Origin: Streptomyces fildesensis
GTDB lineage: Bacteria; Actinomycetota; Actinomycetes; Streptomycetales; Streptomycetaceae
Assembly (NCBI RefSeq): GCF_016107395.1
Contig: NZ_JAAIKO010000001.1
Coordinates: forward strand, 496,001 to 560,000
Length of the DNA: 64,000 bases
Reading direction: 5' to 3'
A program made the translations under genes and the position numbers. How positions within the stretch are numbered: the stretch's first letter is position 1; each line of letters starts with the position of its first letter. Shown in pieces: positions 32,600-41,051 of the stretch. A model generated the notes under the pieces. The model did no database searches. It worked only from the letters and a program-made list of their open reading frames with translations, and was not told the DNA's origin.

Positions 32600-33859
32600 C
32601 ACCAGCTTCACGATGGTGATGTCCGACGGCGCCCCGACCCGTACCGGCGGGCCCCAGGCGCCCGCGCCGCGGGTCACGTACAACTGGGTGTCGCCGTACC
32701 GGTCGAGCCCCGCCACCGTGGGGTTCGCCAGCTCCGCGATGTAGTTGCCGGGCCAGAGCTGGCCGCCGTGCGTGTGTCCCGAGAGCTGCAGGTCCACGCC
32801 GTGCTTCACCGCTTCGTGGATCATCACCGGCTGGTGCGCCAGCAGGACGGCGGCCCGGGTGCGGTCCCGGTCACCGAGCGCCTTGCCGTAGTCCGGCGCG
32901 GCGTGGTGGTCCGCGCCGGAGATGTCGTTGACGCCCGCGAGGTCGAAGCCGGGCAGCTCCACCCGGGCGTTCTCCAGCGGGTGGACGCCCAGTTCCCGGA
33001 CGAAGTCGACCCACGGTGCCGCGCCCGAGAAGTACTCGTGGTTGCCGGTGACGAAGAACGAGCCGTGCCGGGCCCGCAGCTGGGCGAGCGGCTCGGCGGC
33101 CGGCCCCAGGTCGGCCACGGTCCCGTCGACCAGGTCGCCGACGATCGCCACCAGGTCGGGGCGCGCGCCGTTGATCGTGTCGACGATCCGCTGGGTGTGC
33201 GCCCGCCCCAGGATCGGGCCGAGGTGGATGTCGCTGACCACCGCGATCCGGTAACCGTCCGCCCGTGCGGGCAGCTTCGCGAGCGGTACGGTCACGTTCT
33301 TCAGCCGGGGACCGCGCAGGACGCCGTACGTGCCGTAGCCGACGGTTCCGGCGGCCGCGGCACCGGCCGCGACGGCGACGGTGCGGGCGACGAACTGCCG
33401 CCGAGTGGCGGCGGCGGGCTCGTCGGTTGCTGCCGGGACCGCCGGTGGAGCTGTGGCCGTCGCTTCCGGTGCTGGTGCCGTTGCCGTTGCCGTTGCCGGT
33501 ACCGCCACCAGAACCGCTTCCTCCGGTGCTGTCCGGGCCGCCCGGCGGTCGAGTGCGCGCCGCAGCAGGGGCCGTACCGCCTCGCCCACCAGCAGCGCGA
33601 ACGTCAGATAGATCAGCACCGCGAGCCACAGATAGCCCGGCCAGGCCAGCCACCGCTCGCCCGCCAGCGGCAGGGCGCGGCCGCCGATCAGCGCGCCCAG
33701 GCTGGTCAGCGGGAGGACGAAGGCGAGCACCGTCCCGATCCGCCGGTACCGGCCGCGGGGTGCCGACACATCGCGGACCAGGCGCCGCCACAGGTAACGG
33801 TGCAGGGCGGCGAAGAGCGCCAGGACGGCCAGCCCGCCCAGGACGAAGACGACGATCAC
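32585..33859 (-). CDS. Membrane metallophosphoesterase
   Basis: 424 aa from GTG 33859, which overlaps the stop of the upstream gene (TAGTG). Three transmembrane helices lie in residues 1-95. After a Pro/Ala/Thr linker an internal twin-arginine-like motif T-R-R-Q-F-V-A (153-154) begins a further hydrophobic stretch. The calcineurin-type domain then shows V-V-S-D-I-H-L-G (about 208-214), V-G-D-L-V-D-G, G-N-H-E-Y and S-G-H-T-H-G-G-Q, all metal ligands. The topology would put the catalytic domain outside, as in YkuE/YaeI-like enzymes that act on lipids or nucleotide compounds; substrate unknown. Confidence 0.9.
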   Translation of the reverse strand: MIVVFVLGGLAVLALFAALHRYLWRRLVRDVSAPRGRYRRIGTVLAFVLPLTSLGALIGGRALPLAGERWLAWPGYLWLAVLIYLTFALLVGEAVRPLLRRALDRRAARTAPEEAVLVAVPATATATAPAPEATATAPPAVPAATDEPAAATRRQFVARTVAVAAGAAAAGTVGYGTYGVLRGPRLKNVTVPLAKLPARADGYRIAVVSDIHLGPILGRAHTQRIVDTINGARPDLVAIVGDLVDGTVADLGPAAEPLAQLRARHGSFFVTGNHEYFSGAAPWVDFVRELGVHPLENARVELPGFDLAGVNDISGADHHAAPDYGKALGDRDRTRAAVLLAHQPVMIHEAVKHGVDLQLSGHTHGGQLWPGNYIAELANPTVAGLDRYGDTQLYVTRGAGAWGPPVRVGAPSDITIVKLVSLRA

Positions 33860-34203
33860 TAAACGGCGGCCGTGTCGGAGGGGTGCCGCCCGGCATCGGA
33901 CCCGGCGGCCGTACCCACATCGGTCCCGGCGGCCGTACCGGCATCGGTCCCGGCCGTGGTCCCGGCGGCTTCGCGCTTCAGGATCCGCAGCGACCGCAGC
34001 CCGAGCGCGCCGATCGCCGTTCCCAGCAGGAACGAGGTGATCGCGAGCGTCAGATGCACCCAGAAGTACGCGGTCGGGGAGCCGTTGTCGAAGGCGAGCC
34101 CGCTGACGTCCTTCCACAGGTTCTTGACGAAGGTGGTCCAGACGATCCAGGACCACACGCCGAAGGCGACCAGGAACCAGGAGACGGGGCGGTTGAGCTT
34201 CAT
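33859..34203 (-). CDS. Small two-helix membrane protein
   Basis: 114 aa from ATG 34203. Two hydrophobic helices (W-F-L-V-A-F-G-V-W-S-W-I-V-W and Y-F-W-V-H-L-T-L-A-I-T-S-F-L-L) enclose a short outside loop. The C-terminal 35 residues are an Ala/Gly/Thr/Asp repeat (A-G-T-D-A-G-T-A-A-G-T-D). Similar small membrane proteins next to a phosphoesterase are conserved in Streptomyces as far as I recall, but no function is known. TAGTG coupling to the phosphoesterase suggests they work together. A CATACT at about 34215 (minus strand) may be a -10 box giving a nearly leaderless mRNA. Confidence 0.72.
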   Translation of the reverse strand: MKLNRPVSWFLVAFGVWSWIVWTTFVKNLWKDVSGLAFDNGSPTAYFWVHLTLAITSFLLGTAIGALGLRSLRILKREAAGTTAGTDAGTAAGTDVGTAAGSDAGRHPSDTAAV

Positions 34204-34341
34204 ACACCCAGTATGGAGACTCCCGCACGGCAACGGCCGACGGGGTCCGGATGGTTCCACGTCAGGGGCGTGCGAATCCTCACCCGTCCGCAGGACAACC
34301 GAAGGGCGCGCGTTCCGCCACCAGGACTGTACGTTCGCCTG

Positions 34342-35616
34342 GTGTCCAAGCCTGCACCCGCCTTCCGCCGTTCCCTGCTGGTCCTGTGCGCCGCCGCGCT
34401 GGTGTCCGGCCCGCTCCTCGCGTCCCCTGCCCACGCGGACGGCAGAACGAAGGAGCCGGTGCCTCCTGCCACTATGTCGAAGGTCGGCGGCGACCGGCTC
34501 GGGGTGCCCGGCACCCAGGTGGAACCGGACGCCGGCAGCCCGCCGCTGCCGAAGCTCACCGCCCGTTCGTGGATCGTCGCGGACGCGAAGACCGGTGAGG
34601 TGCTCGCCGCGCACAACGCGCACTGGCAACTGGCTCCCGCCAGCACCCTGAAGATGCTGTTCGCCGACACCGTGCTGCCCAAATTCGAGAAGACCCAGGT
34701 GCACACGGTCGCCGACTCCGACCTGAGCGGCATGGGCGAGGGCAGCAGCCTCGTCGGCATCAAGGAGAAGCTCAGCTACACGGTCCACGACCTGTGGCTC
34801 GGGGTCTTCCTGCACTCGGGCAACGACGCCGTGCACGTCCTCGCCACCATGAACGGCGGCGTCGACAAGACCGTGCAGGAGATGAACGCCCAGGCCAAGG
34901 AGTTGCAGGCCGACGACACGCATGTCGTGTCGCCCGACGGCTACGACATGCCGGGGCAGGTCAGCAGCGCCTACGACCTCACGCTCTTCGCCCGGTCGGG
35001 GCTGAAGAACCCGGACTTCCGCGAGTACTGCGCGACGGCCGTCGCCAAGTTCCCCGGCGAGTACAAGGACCTCAAGACGGGCAAGCCGTCGAAGACGCGC
35101 TCGACCTTCGACATACAGAACACCGACCGCCTGCTGACCGGCCTGGGCGTCCGCCGCTACCCGGGCCTGCTCGGGGTGAAGAACGGATTCACCACCAACG
35201 CGGGCAACACCTTCACCGGCGCCGCCGAACGCGACGGGCGCACCCTGCTGGTCACCGTGATGCACCCGGCCGCGGGCAGCAACGAGGTCTACAAGGAGAC
35301 GGCCGCCCTGCTGGACTGGGGCTTCAAGGCCGCCCCCACCGTGAAGCCGGTCGGCACCCTGGTCCCGACGCGGAGCGCCGCCAAGGCCAACGCCCCCGCC
35401 CCGGACCCGGACACGAAGGGCCCCGCGCAGGCCACGGTCGCCGGCACGTCCAGCTCGCACGGCATGTGGACCTTCGCCGGCATCGCCGCCGGCGCGCTGG
35501 CCCTGATCGCCGCCGCCGTCCTCCTGGTACGCCGCCGCCGCGCCACCCCGGCCCTGACCCTCCCGGACGACTCCCGCCCCTCCCGCCGCAAGTCGCGCGA
35601 CGGAACCACCGACTGA
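34342..35616 (+). CDS. D-alanyl-D-alanine carboxypeptidase, DacA-like
   Basis: 424 aa from GTG 34342. A signal peptide ends near A-H-A-D (residue 33). The penicillin-binding motifs are Ser101-T-L-K (P-A-S-T-L-K-M), Ser159-G-N and, in place of the usual K-T-G, Lys280-N-G (G-V-K-N-G-F-T-T). A single C-terminal membrane helix (I-A-A-G-A-L-A-L-I-A-A-A-V-L-L) before a basic tail anchors it to the outer face of the membrane. It trims the terminal D-Ala of peptidoglycan stem peptides. TACGTT at about 34330-34335 may be the -10 box of a leaderless transcript. Confidence 0.9.
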   Translation: MSKPAPAFRRSLLVLCAAALVSGPLLASPAHADGRTKEPVPPATMSKVGGDRLGVPGTQVEPDAGSPPLPKLTARSWIVADAKTGEVLAAHNAHWQLAPASTLKMLFADTVLPKFEKTQVHTVADSDLSGMGEGSSLVGIKEKLSYTVHDLWLGVFLHSGNDAVHVLATMNGGVDKTVQEMNAQAKELQADDTHVVSPDGYDMPGQVSSAYDLTLFARSGLKNPDFREYCATAVAKFPGEYKDLKTGKPSKTRSTFDIQNTDRLLTGLGVRRYPGLLGVKNGFTTNAGNTFTGAAERDGRTLLVTVMHPAAGSNEVYKETAALLDWGFKAAPTVKPVGTLVPTRSAAKANAPAPDPDTKGPAQATVAGTSSSHGMWTFAGIAAGALALIAAAVLLVRRRRATPALTLPDDSRPSRRKSRDGTTD

Positions 35617-35618
35617 CC

Positions 35619-35642
35619 GAACCCGGACCACCGTCCGGGTTC
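35619..35642. terminator. Terminator between dacA-like and BrkB genes
   Basis: A perfect 10-bp stem, 35619-35628 with 35633-35642, and a CACC loop begin just after the carboxypeptidase stop and overlap the stop of the convergent BrkB gene, so it probably works in both directions. Confidence 0.78.
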
Positions 35643-36567
35643 AGGCGGGGTGGACGGCTCCGGGGTGGTCTTCCGTGGGCTTCGGCTCGGTGGCGGGCTC
35701 CGGCGCCGTCGCGGGGTCGTCCTTGGGCGGGACGGCTGTCCAGGAGGCGCAGAAGAGGAGCAGTTTGGCCATGAAGTTGAACCAGAGGAGCAGCGCGACG
35801 GGGACGCCGAAGGCGCCGTACATGCTCTTGGCGGCGACGTTCTGCAGATAGCCGCTGAGGACCAGCTTGAGGATCTCGAAGCCGAAGGCGCCGATGAGAC
35901 CCGCGACGACGACCCGGCGGCGCGGGGGTTCGACGCCGGGCAGCAGGGTGAGCAGGACGACGATGAGCACGAAGTCCGCGACGACGGCGATGCAGAAGCC
36001 CGCGGCGGTGAGGAGGAACCGGCCGGGGCTGCTGTGTTCGAGACCGAGCGCGTCGGCGGCCCACCCGACGGCGGCGGTCGCGAAGGCGGAGGAGGCCAGC
36101 GACACGATGGCGGCGGCGCCGAGGCCGAGCAGGATCCCGCCGTCCTTGAGCCGGCCGATGACCGGGTTCTCGTCCTCGTCGTCCTTCTCCCAGACCGCGC
36201 GCAGGCAGTCGCGGAGCGACGCGACCCAGCCGAGGCCGGTGAAGAGCAGCAGCGCGCCCGCGATGAGGCCGACGGTGGCGGCGTTCTCGACCAGGCCGTT
36301 GATGTTCAGCTGGTCGGAGATGCCCGGGACCTGCTCGGAGACCTGCTTCTGGAGGTCCTGGAGCTGCTGGTCGGAGAGCAGGGCCGCGCCGATCGCCGCG
36401 GCGACGGTGATCAGCGGGAAGAGGGAGAGGAAGCTGGTGAACGTGACGGCCGCGGCCAGCCGGCTCCAGTGCACCTCCTGGAGGTGCTCGAAGGAACGCC
36501 AGGCGTGGGTGCGCATCAGCCGGGCGATCCACGGGCCGATCCACCGCAGTTTCGTCAGCCACTCCAT
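35641..36567 (-). CDS. YihY/BrkB-family inner membrane protein
   Basis: 308 aa from ATG 36567, with GGAG eight bases upstream; GTG 36576 is also in frame. About six transmembrane helices are seen, with F-T-S-F-L-S-L-F-P-L-I-T-V-A-A-A and the final block Y-G-A-F-G-V-P-V-A-L-L-L-W-F-N-F-M-A typical of the family once called RNase BN. Modern views treat these as membrane transport or envelope proteins without RNase activity. The last 30 residues are charged and Pro-rich. It is 34 bases after the GtrA gene on the same strand. Confidence 0.85.
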   Translation of the reverse strand: MEWLTKLRWIGPWIARLMRTHAWRSFEHLQEVHWSRLAAAVTFTSFLSLFPLITVAAAIGAALLSDQQLQDLQKQVSEQVPGISDQLNINGLVENAATVGLIAGALLLFTGLGWVASLRDCLRAVWEKDDEDENPVIGRLKDGGILLGLGAAAIVSLASSAFATAAVGWAADALGLEHSSPGRFLLTAAGFCIAVVADFVLIVVLLTLLPGVEPPRRRVVVAGLIGAFGFEILKLVLSGYLQNVAAKSMYGAFGVPVALLLWFNFMAKLLLFCASWTAVPPKDDPATAPEPATEPKPTEDHPGAVHPA

Positions 36568-36601
36568 GTGATCCACTCCATGTCTGCGCGCCTACCCTCC
36601 G

Positions 36602-37102
36602 TCAGCGCGCGCATTCCCGGGACGGGGCCGGGGCCGCGGACGGTCCCGGCCGTCCGAAGACGAAGGTCCGCGTCCCCCAGAAACGCAGCGCGGTGGCCAG
36701 TGCCATGCCGATGCCGGCGCCCGAGATCACGTCCGCGCGCGGGGTGGTGAGCCCGAGGACGTAGTGCGACAGGGCCAGGCACAGGAGCTGTACCACCGCG
36801 CCCGCCACGTTGAACGCGAAGAAGATGCCGTACTGCCGGGCGCGGCTCACGGACGGCGGGCGGCCGCGGTAGGTGCCCAGCGCGTTGCCGGCGTAGGCGA
36901 CCGTGCAACCGGCGAGGAAGGACAGCGCCTTGGCGGTGAGCGGGCCGAAGCCGCCGGGGCCGCGCAGCCAGATGAACAGCCCGAGGTCGACGGCGTAGGC
37001 GGCGGCGCCGGCCAGCGCGAATCCGAGGATCTCGGAGCGCAGGACGGAACCGGTGCCGCGCTCGGTGCCGTGCTCCGCTCCGCGCCGCGGCCCGTCCGTC
37101 AC
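36602..37102 (-). CDS. GtrA-family membrane protein
   Basis: 166 aa from GTG 37102, overlapping the prenyltransferase stop as GTGA. Four transmembrane helices and the R-F-W-G-T-R-T-F-V-F ending are typical of GtrA, a family thought to flip polyprenyl-linked sugars. In mycobacteria a GtrA-type protein (Rv3789) sits beside dprE1/dprE2 and takes part in arabinan precursor handling. The same link to UbiA, PAP2 and the divergent dprE genes here supports a role with decaprenyl-phospho-arabinose, by inference. Confidence 0.85.
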   Translation of the reverse strand: MTDGPRRGAEHGTERGTGSVLRSEILGFALAGAAAYAVDLGLFIWLRGPGGFGPLTAKALSFLAGCTVAYAGNALGTYRGRPPSVSRARQYGIFFAFNVAGAVVQLLCLALSHYVLGLTTPRADVISGAGIGMALATALRFWGTRTFVFGRPGPSAAPAPSRECAR

Positions 37103-38070
37103 AGCTCGGCCACCGCGAGGGCGTAGAGCGCCGCCCAGCCCAGGGCGATGACGAGCATCGGGCGGTCGTGCAGCACCACGTCCTCCGGCGCGCCGGCCGC
37201 ACCCGCGTCCGCGAAGACGGCGTAGCGGAGCACGGAGAGGATGAAGGGGATCATGGACAGTTGCCGCCAGGGCAGCGAGCCGGTGGCGGCGGCGCCGGTC
37301 TCCATCGCCCACATGCCGTACGCGAGGACCGCGACGCCGGCCGCCAGTTGCCAGACGAACCGCAGATAGCCGGTGGTGTACGCGGTGAGCAGGGACCGTG
37401 AGGCGCCGGCCTCGCCCTCGGTGCCGGACATCAGGATCAGTTCGGAGTAGCGCTTGGCGGCGACCATGAAGAGCGCGCCGAACCCCGAGGTGATCAGGAA
37501 CCAGCGGGACAGGTCGATGTCGAGGGCGAAACCGCCGGCCATGGCGCGCATGAGGAAGCCGGTGGTGACGACGACGAGGTCCACGACGAGGACGTGCTTG
37601 AGCCGCAGGCAGTACGCGAGCTGCATGACGAGGTACGCGGCGAGCAGCCCGGCGGTCGCCGCGTTGCACAGCACGTACGCGGCGACCGGCGCGAGGACGC
37701 CGAGCAGCGCGCCCGCCGCGTAGGCGACCGGCACCGGGAGCCGGCCGCTGGCGACGGGACGGTGGCACTTGACGGGGTGCGCCCGGTCGGCGTCGGCGTC
37801 GCGTGCGTCGTTGACGAGGTAGACGGCGGACGCGCAGGCGGTGAAGAGCACGAAGACGATGCCGAGCTGGACCAGCCCGTGATGGGAGAGCAGCCGCCCG
37901 GCGGCGACGGGGGCGGCGAGCACCAGGGCGTTCTTGACCCACTGCCTCGGCCGGGCCGTTCGGACCAGACCGCCCGGCAGGCCCGCGACGGTACGGAGCA
38001 TCCCGGCGGCGGGGACGGCGCGCGGTGGCCTGGGTACGTCGTCGAGTACCGCCGAGGTGGGCTCAGCCAT
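37099..38070 (-). CDS. Decaprenyl-phosphate phosphoribosyltransferase (UbiA family)
   Basis: 323 aa from ATG 38070, overlapping the PAP2 gene by eight bases. It has about eight transmembrane helices, R-P-R-Q-W-V-K-N near the N-terminus and the prenyl-phosphate site V-N-D-A-R-D-A-D-A-D-R, where Asp residues bind magnesium. The second Asp-rich region follows K-H-V-L-V-V-D. These fit Rv3806c-type enzymes that move 5-phosphoribose from PRPP to decaprenyl phosphate. With the PAP2 phosphatase and DprE1/DprE2 it would complete synthesis of decaprenyl-phospho-arabinose. Confidence 0.87.
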   Translation of the reverse strand: MAEPTSAVLDDVPRPPRAVPAAGMLRTVAGLPGGLVRTARPRQWVKNALVLAAPVAAGRLLSHHGLVQLGIVFVLFTACASAVYLVNDARDADADRAHPVKCHRPVASGRLPVPVAYAAGALLGVLAPVAAYVLCNAATAGLLAAYLVMQLAYCLRLKHVLVVDLVVVTTGFLMRAMAGGFALDIDLSRWFLITSGFGALFMVAAKRYSELILMSGTEGEAGASRSLLTAYTTGYLRFVWQLAAGVAVLAYGMWAMETGAAATGSLPWRQLSMIPFILSVLRYAVFADAGAAGAPEDVVLHDRPMLVIALGWAALYALAVAEL

Positions 38071-38623
38071 CGAGTCCTCCGCCCCGCAGCGACCAGGCCC
38101 GGCCCATCCGGGCGGTGGCGGCGCCCAGCATCGCGCCGGCGGCGACATCGCTCGGGTAGTGCACGCCCACGACCAGCCGTGCCGCGCACATCCCGGCGGC
38201 CAGCGGCGGGAACGGGCCGAACAGCCGGAACGGTCCCGGCAGCAGCGCCCCGAAGGCGACGGCCGCGGCGGCCGACGACGCCGCGTGGGAGCTGGGGAAG
38301 CTGTGCCGGCCCGCGGTGTTCACCAGGGGCCGCGCGCCGGGCAGTCGGGGACGGGGCCGGCGGACGACCCGCTTGACGCCCATGCTCGCGACGTGCGCGG
38401 CGCCGACCAGGGCGGTGGCGCGCAGCCAGGCGCGGCGGCGCCGCCGGTCCACGGACGCGCCCGCGACCCCGGCGGCGAGCCACAGCGCGGCGTGCTCACC
38501 GCTCCAGGACAGGGCCCGCGCGGTGCGGGCGACGTGCGGTCCGTCGCCGCACCGGCGCAGCGCGGTGAGCAGCCGGCGGTCCACTTCTGACACACGTGAC
38601 GCGGCGGAGTCCGGAGTTCGCAC
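38063..38623 (-). CDS. PAP2-type phosphatase, probable decaprenylphosphoryl-5-phosphoribose phosphatase
   Basis: 186 aa from GTG 38623, preceded by AAGGAG. The three PAP2 signature blocks are present: K-R-V-V-R-R-P-R-P, P-S-S-H-A-A-S-S, and R-L-V-V-G-V-H-Y-P-S-D. The third position of P-S-G-H is Ser rather than Gly, a common variant. Four or so membrane helices are expected. Its place at the head of the UbiA-GtrA operon is like Rv3807c, which removes the 5-phosphate from decaprenyl-phosphoribose. It diverges from dprE1 with about 160 bases between. Confidence 0.82.
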   Translation of the reverse strand: MRTPDSAASRVSEVDRRLLTALRRCGDGPHVARTARALSWSGEHAALWLAAGVAGASVDRRRRRAWLRATALVGAAHVASMGVKRVVRRPRPRLPGARPLVNTAGRHSFPSSHAASSAAAAVAFGALLPGPFRLFGPFPPLAAGMCAARLVVGVHYPSDVAAGAMLGAATARMGRAWSLRGGGLDG

Positions 38624-38784
38624 CGGCGGGTTCTCCTTCGTTCGTGGTTCGCCCTTCCAGAACAAAAGGGGCAATGAGTTAATATGCCCACTATTGACTT
38701 TTGACTCACCATCAGTCACCCGTTTCAGTGAGAGAACCGGCATATACGGGCAATCAACACCTCTCGGGCGATAACGTCACCCGT

Positions 38785-40149
38785 ATGCCTGCTCCCTCCG
38801 CCCTGACCACCCCCGTCTCCGGCTGGGGCCGCACCGCGCCCACCACCGCGCATGTGCTCCGCCCGCGCACCTACGAGGAGGCCGCCGAGGCGGTCCGGGA
38901 CTGCGGGGGCCGCGGCGCCATCGCCCGCGGGCTCGGCCGGGCGTACGGCGACGCCGCGCAGAACGCCGGCGGCGCCGTACTCGACATGACGGGCCTGGAC
39001 CGGATCCACGAGATCGACGCCATCAACGGCCTGGTGGTCTGCGACGCCGGGGTGAGCCTGCACCGGCTGATGCAGGTCCTGCTGCCGCTCGGCTGGTTCG
39101 TCCCCGTCAGCCCCGGGACCCGTTACGTCACGGTCGGCGGGGCCATCGGCACGGACATCCACGGCAAGAACCACCACCTCTCCGGGTCGTTCACCCGCCA
39201 CGTACGCGCCATCGAGCTGCTGACGGCCGACGGCGGCACCCGCCTCGTCACCCCCGAGGACGAGCCCGAGCTGTTCTGGGCGACGGCCGGCGGCATGGGA
39301 CTGACCGGCGTCGTGCTCGCCGCGACGATCCAGCTGCTGCCCGTGGAGACCTCGCTGATGAGCATCGACACCGAACGGGCCACCGACCTCGACGACCTGA
39401 TGGCCCGGCTGACCGCCGACGACCACCGCTACCGCTACTCGGTCGCCTGGATCGACCTGCTCGCGCGCGGCGCGAGGACCGGCCGCGCCGTCCTGACCCG
39501 CGGCGACCACGCCCCGCTCGACGCCCTGCCGCCGCGCGCCCGCCGCGACCCGCTCGACTTCCGGCCCGGCCGGCTGCCGGGCGCCCCGAACTTCGTACCG
39601 GAAGGGCTGCTCGGCCGCGGCAGCGTCGGGCTGTTCAACGCCCTCTGGTACCACAAGGCGCCCCGCGAACGGCACGGCGAGCTGCAGAAGATCTCGACGT
39701 TCTTCCACCCGCTCGACGGGGTGCCGGACTGGAACCGGATCTACGGGCGCAGCGGTTTCGTCCAGTACCAGTTCGTCATCGGCAACGGGCAGGAGAGCGC
39801 GCTGCGCCGCATCGTGGAGCGGATCAGCCGCCGCGGCATCCCGTCGTTCCTCGCCGTGCTCAAGCGGTTCGGCGAGGCCGACCCGGGCTGGCTGTCCTTC
39901 CCGATGGCCGGCTGGACCCTCGCCCTCGACATCCCCGCGACCATGCCGGGGCTGGCCACCTTCCTCGACGTCCTGGACGACGAGGTCGCCGCCGCCGACG
40001 GCCGCGTCTACCTCGCCAAGGACTCGCGGCTGCGCCCCGAACTGCTGCCCGGCATGTACCCGCGGCTCGACGCCTTCCGGCGGCTGCGCGCCGAGCTCGA
40101 CCCCCGCGGGGTCTTCACCTCGGACCTCGCCCGCCGCCTCGCCCTCTAG
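38785..40149 (+). CDS. dprE1: Decaprenylphosphoryl-beta-D-ribose oxidase
   Basis: 454 aa from ATG 38785; the frame upstream is not conserved-looking, and GATAAC at 38770-38775 may be the -10 box of a nearly leaderless mRNA. It is a vanillyl-alcohol-oxidase type flavoprotein: V-G-G-A-I-G-T-D-I-H-G-K-N-H-H binds FAD and A-K-D-S-R near the C-terminus holds the catalytic-site Lys. It oxidises the C2 of decaprenylphospho-ribose. At the position of mycobacterial Cys387, the benzothiazinone target, the sequence has Ala380 (G-W-T-L-A-L-D-I-P). It is followed by dprE2. Confidence 0.9.
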   Translation: MPAPSALTTPVSGWGRTAPTTAHVLRPRTYEEAAEAVRDCGGRGAIARGLGRAYGDAAQNAGGAVLDMTGLDRIHEIDAINGLVVCDAGVSLHRLMQVLLPLGWFVPVSPGTRYVTVGGAIGTDIHGKNHHLSGSFTRHVRAIELLTADGGTRLVTPEDEPELFWATAGGMGLTGVVLAATIQLLPVETSLMSIDTERATDLDDLMARLTADDHRYRYSVAWIDLLARGARTGRAVLTRGDHAPLDALPPRARRDPLDFRPGRLPGAPNFVPEGLLGRGSVGLFNALWYHKAPRERHGELQKISTFFHPLDGVPDWNRIYGRSGFVQYQFVIGNGQESALRRIVERISRRGIPSFLAVLKRFGEADPGWLSFPMAGWTLALDIPATMPGLATFLDVLDDEVAAADGRVYLAKDSRLRPELLPGMYPRLDAFRRLRAELDPRGVFTSDLARRLAL

Positions 40150-40233
40150 GACGGTCCCGGGCGGGCCCCCGCAGCGGGGCCCGTCAGACCGCCCCAGGCC
40201 CCCAGGCCCCCTAGGCCCACCAGGAGCTCCGCA

Positions 40234-40989
40234 GTGAAAGACGCCTTCGGCACCCCCCAGTCCCTGCTGATCCTCGGCGGCACCTCCGAGATCGCGCTCG
40301 CCACCGCCCGCCGCCTCATCGGCCGCCGCACCAGGACCGTCCATCTGGCGGGCCGCCCCTCCCCCGCCCTCGACGCCGCCGCCGAGCACCTGCGGTCGCT
40401 GGGCGCGGACGCGCATGCGGTGCCCTTCGACGCGCTGGACACCGCGTCCCACGAGGAGGTGCTCGGCAAGCTCTTCGCGGAGGGCGACCTCGACATGGTG
40501 CTGCTCGCCTTCGGCGTACTGGGCGACCAGACGCGCGACGAGCAGGAGCCGCTGTCGGCCGTCCATGTCGCGCAGGTCAACTACACCGGGGCGGTGTCCG
40601 CGTCGCTGGTGTGCGCGAGCGCGCTGCAACGGCAGGGGCACGGCTCGCTGGTCGTACTCTCCTCGGTGGCCGGCGAGCGGGCCCGGCGGAGCAACTTCAT
40701 CTACGGGTCGAGCAAGGCGGGCCTGGACGCCTTCACCCAGGGCCTCGGCGACGCGCTGCACGGCTCGGGCGTGCACGTGATGGTCGTCCGGCCCGGCTTC
40801 GTCCGCACGAAGATGACGGCGGGGCTGCCGGAGGCGCCGCTGGCCACCACTCCCGAAGCGGTCGCGGAGGCCATCGAGACGGGCCTGCGGCGGCACGCGG
40901 AGACGGTGTGGGTGCCGGGCGCGCTGCGCTTCGTCATGTCGGCACTGCGGCACGTGCCGCGCGCGCTCTTCAGGAAGCTGCCGGTCTGA
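40234..40989 (+). CDS. dprE2: Decaprenylphosphoryl-2-keto-ribose reductase
   Basis: 251 aa from GTG 40234, with a CAGGAG ribosome binding site. It is a short-chain dehydrogenase with the nucleotide motif I-L-G-G-T-S-E-I-A, the N-A-G-equivalent A-F-G-V-L-G and the catalytic S-S-V and Y-G-S-S-K (Tyr-x3-Lys). It reduces the keto intermediate from DprE1 to decaprenylphospho-arabinose with NADH. The 84 bases after dprE1 carry no terminator. Two imperfect 22-base tandem copies (about 40988-41030) follow the stop. Confidence 0.9.
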   Translation: MKDAFGTPQSLLILGGTSEIALATARRLIGRRTRTVHLAGRPSPALDAAAEHLRSLGADAHAVPFDALDTASHEEVLGKLFAEGDLDMVLLAFGVLGDQTRDEQEPLSAVHVAQVNYTGAVSASLVCASALQRQGHGSLVVLSSVAGERARRSNFIYGSSKAGLDAFTQGLGDALHGSGVHVMVVRPGFVRTKMTAGLPEAPLATTPEAVAEAIETGLRRHAETVWVPGALRFVMSALRHVPRALFRKLPV

Positions 40990-41051
40990 GGGCCGGCGGC
41001 CGCTTCATCCGAGGGCCGGCGACCTCTTCAGGACACCAGGGAATCAGCGGG

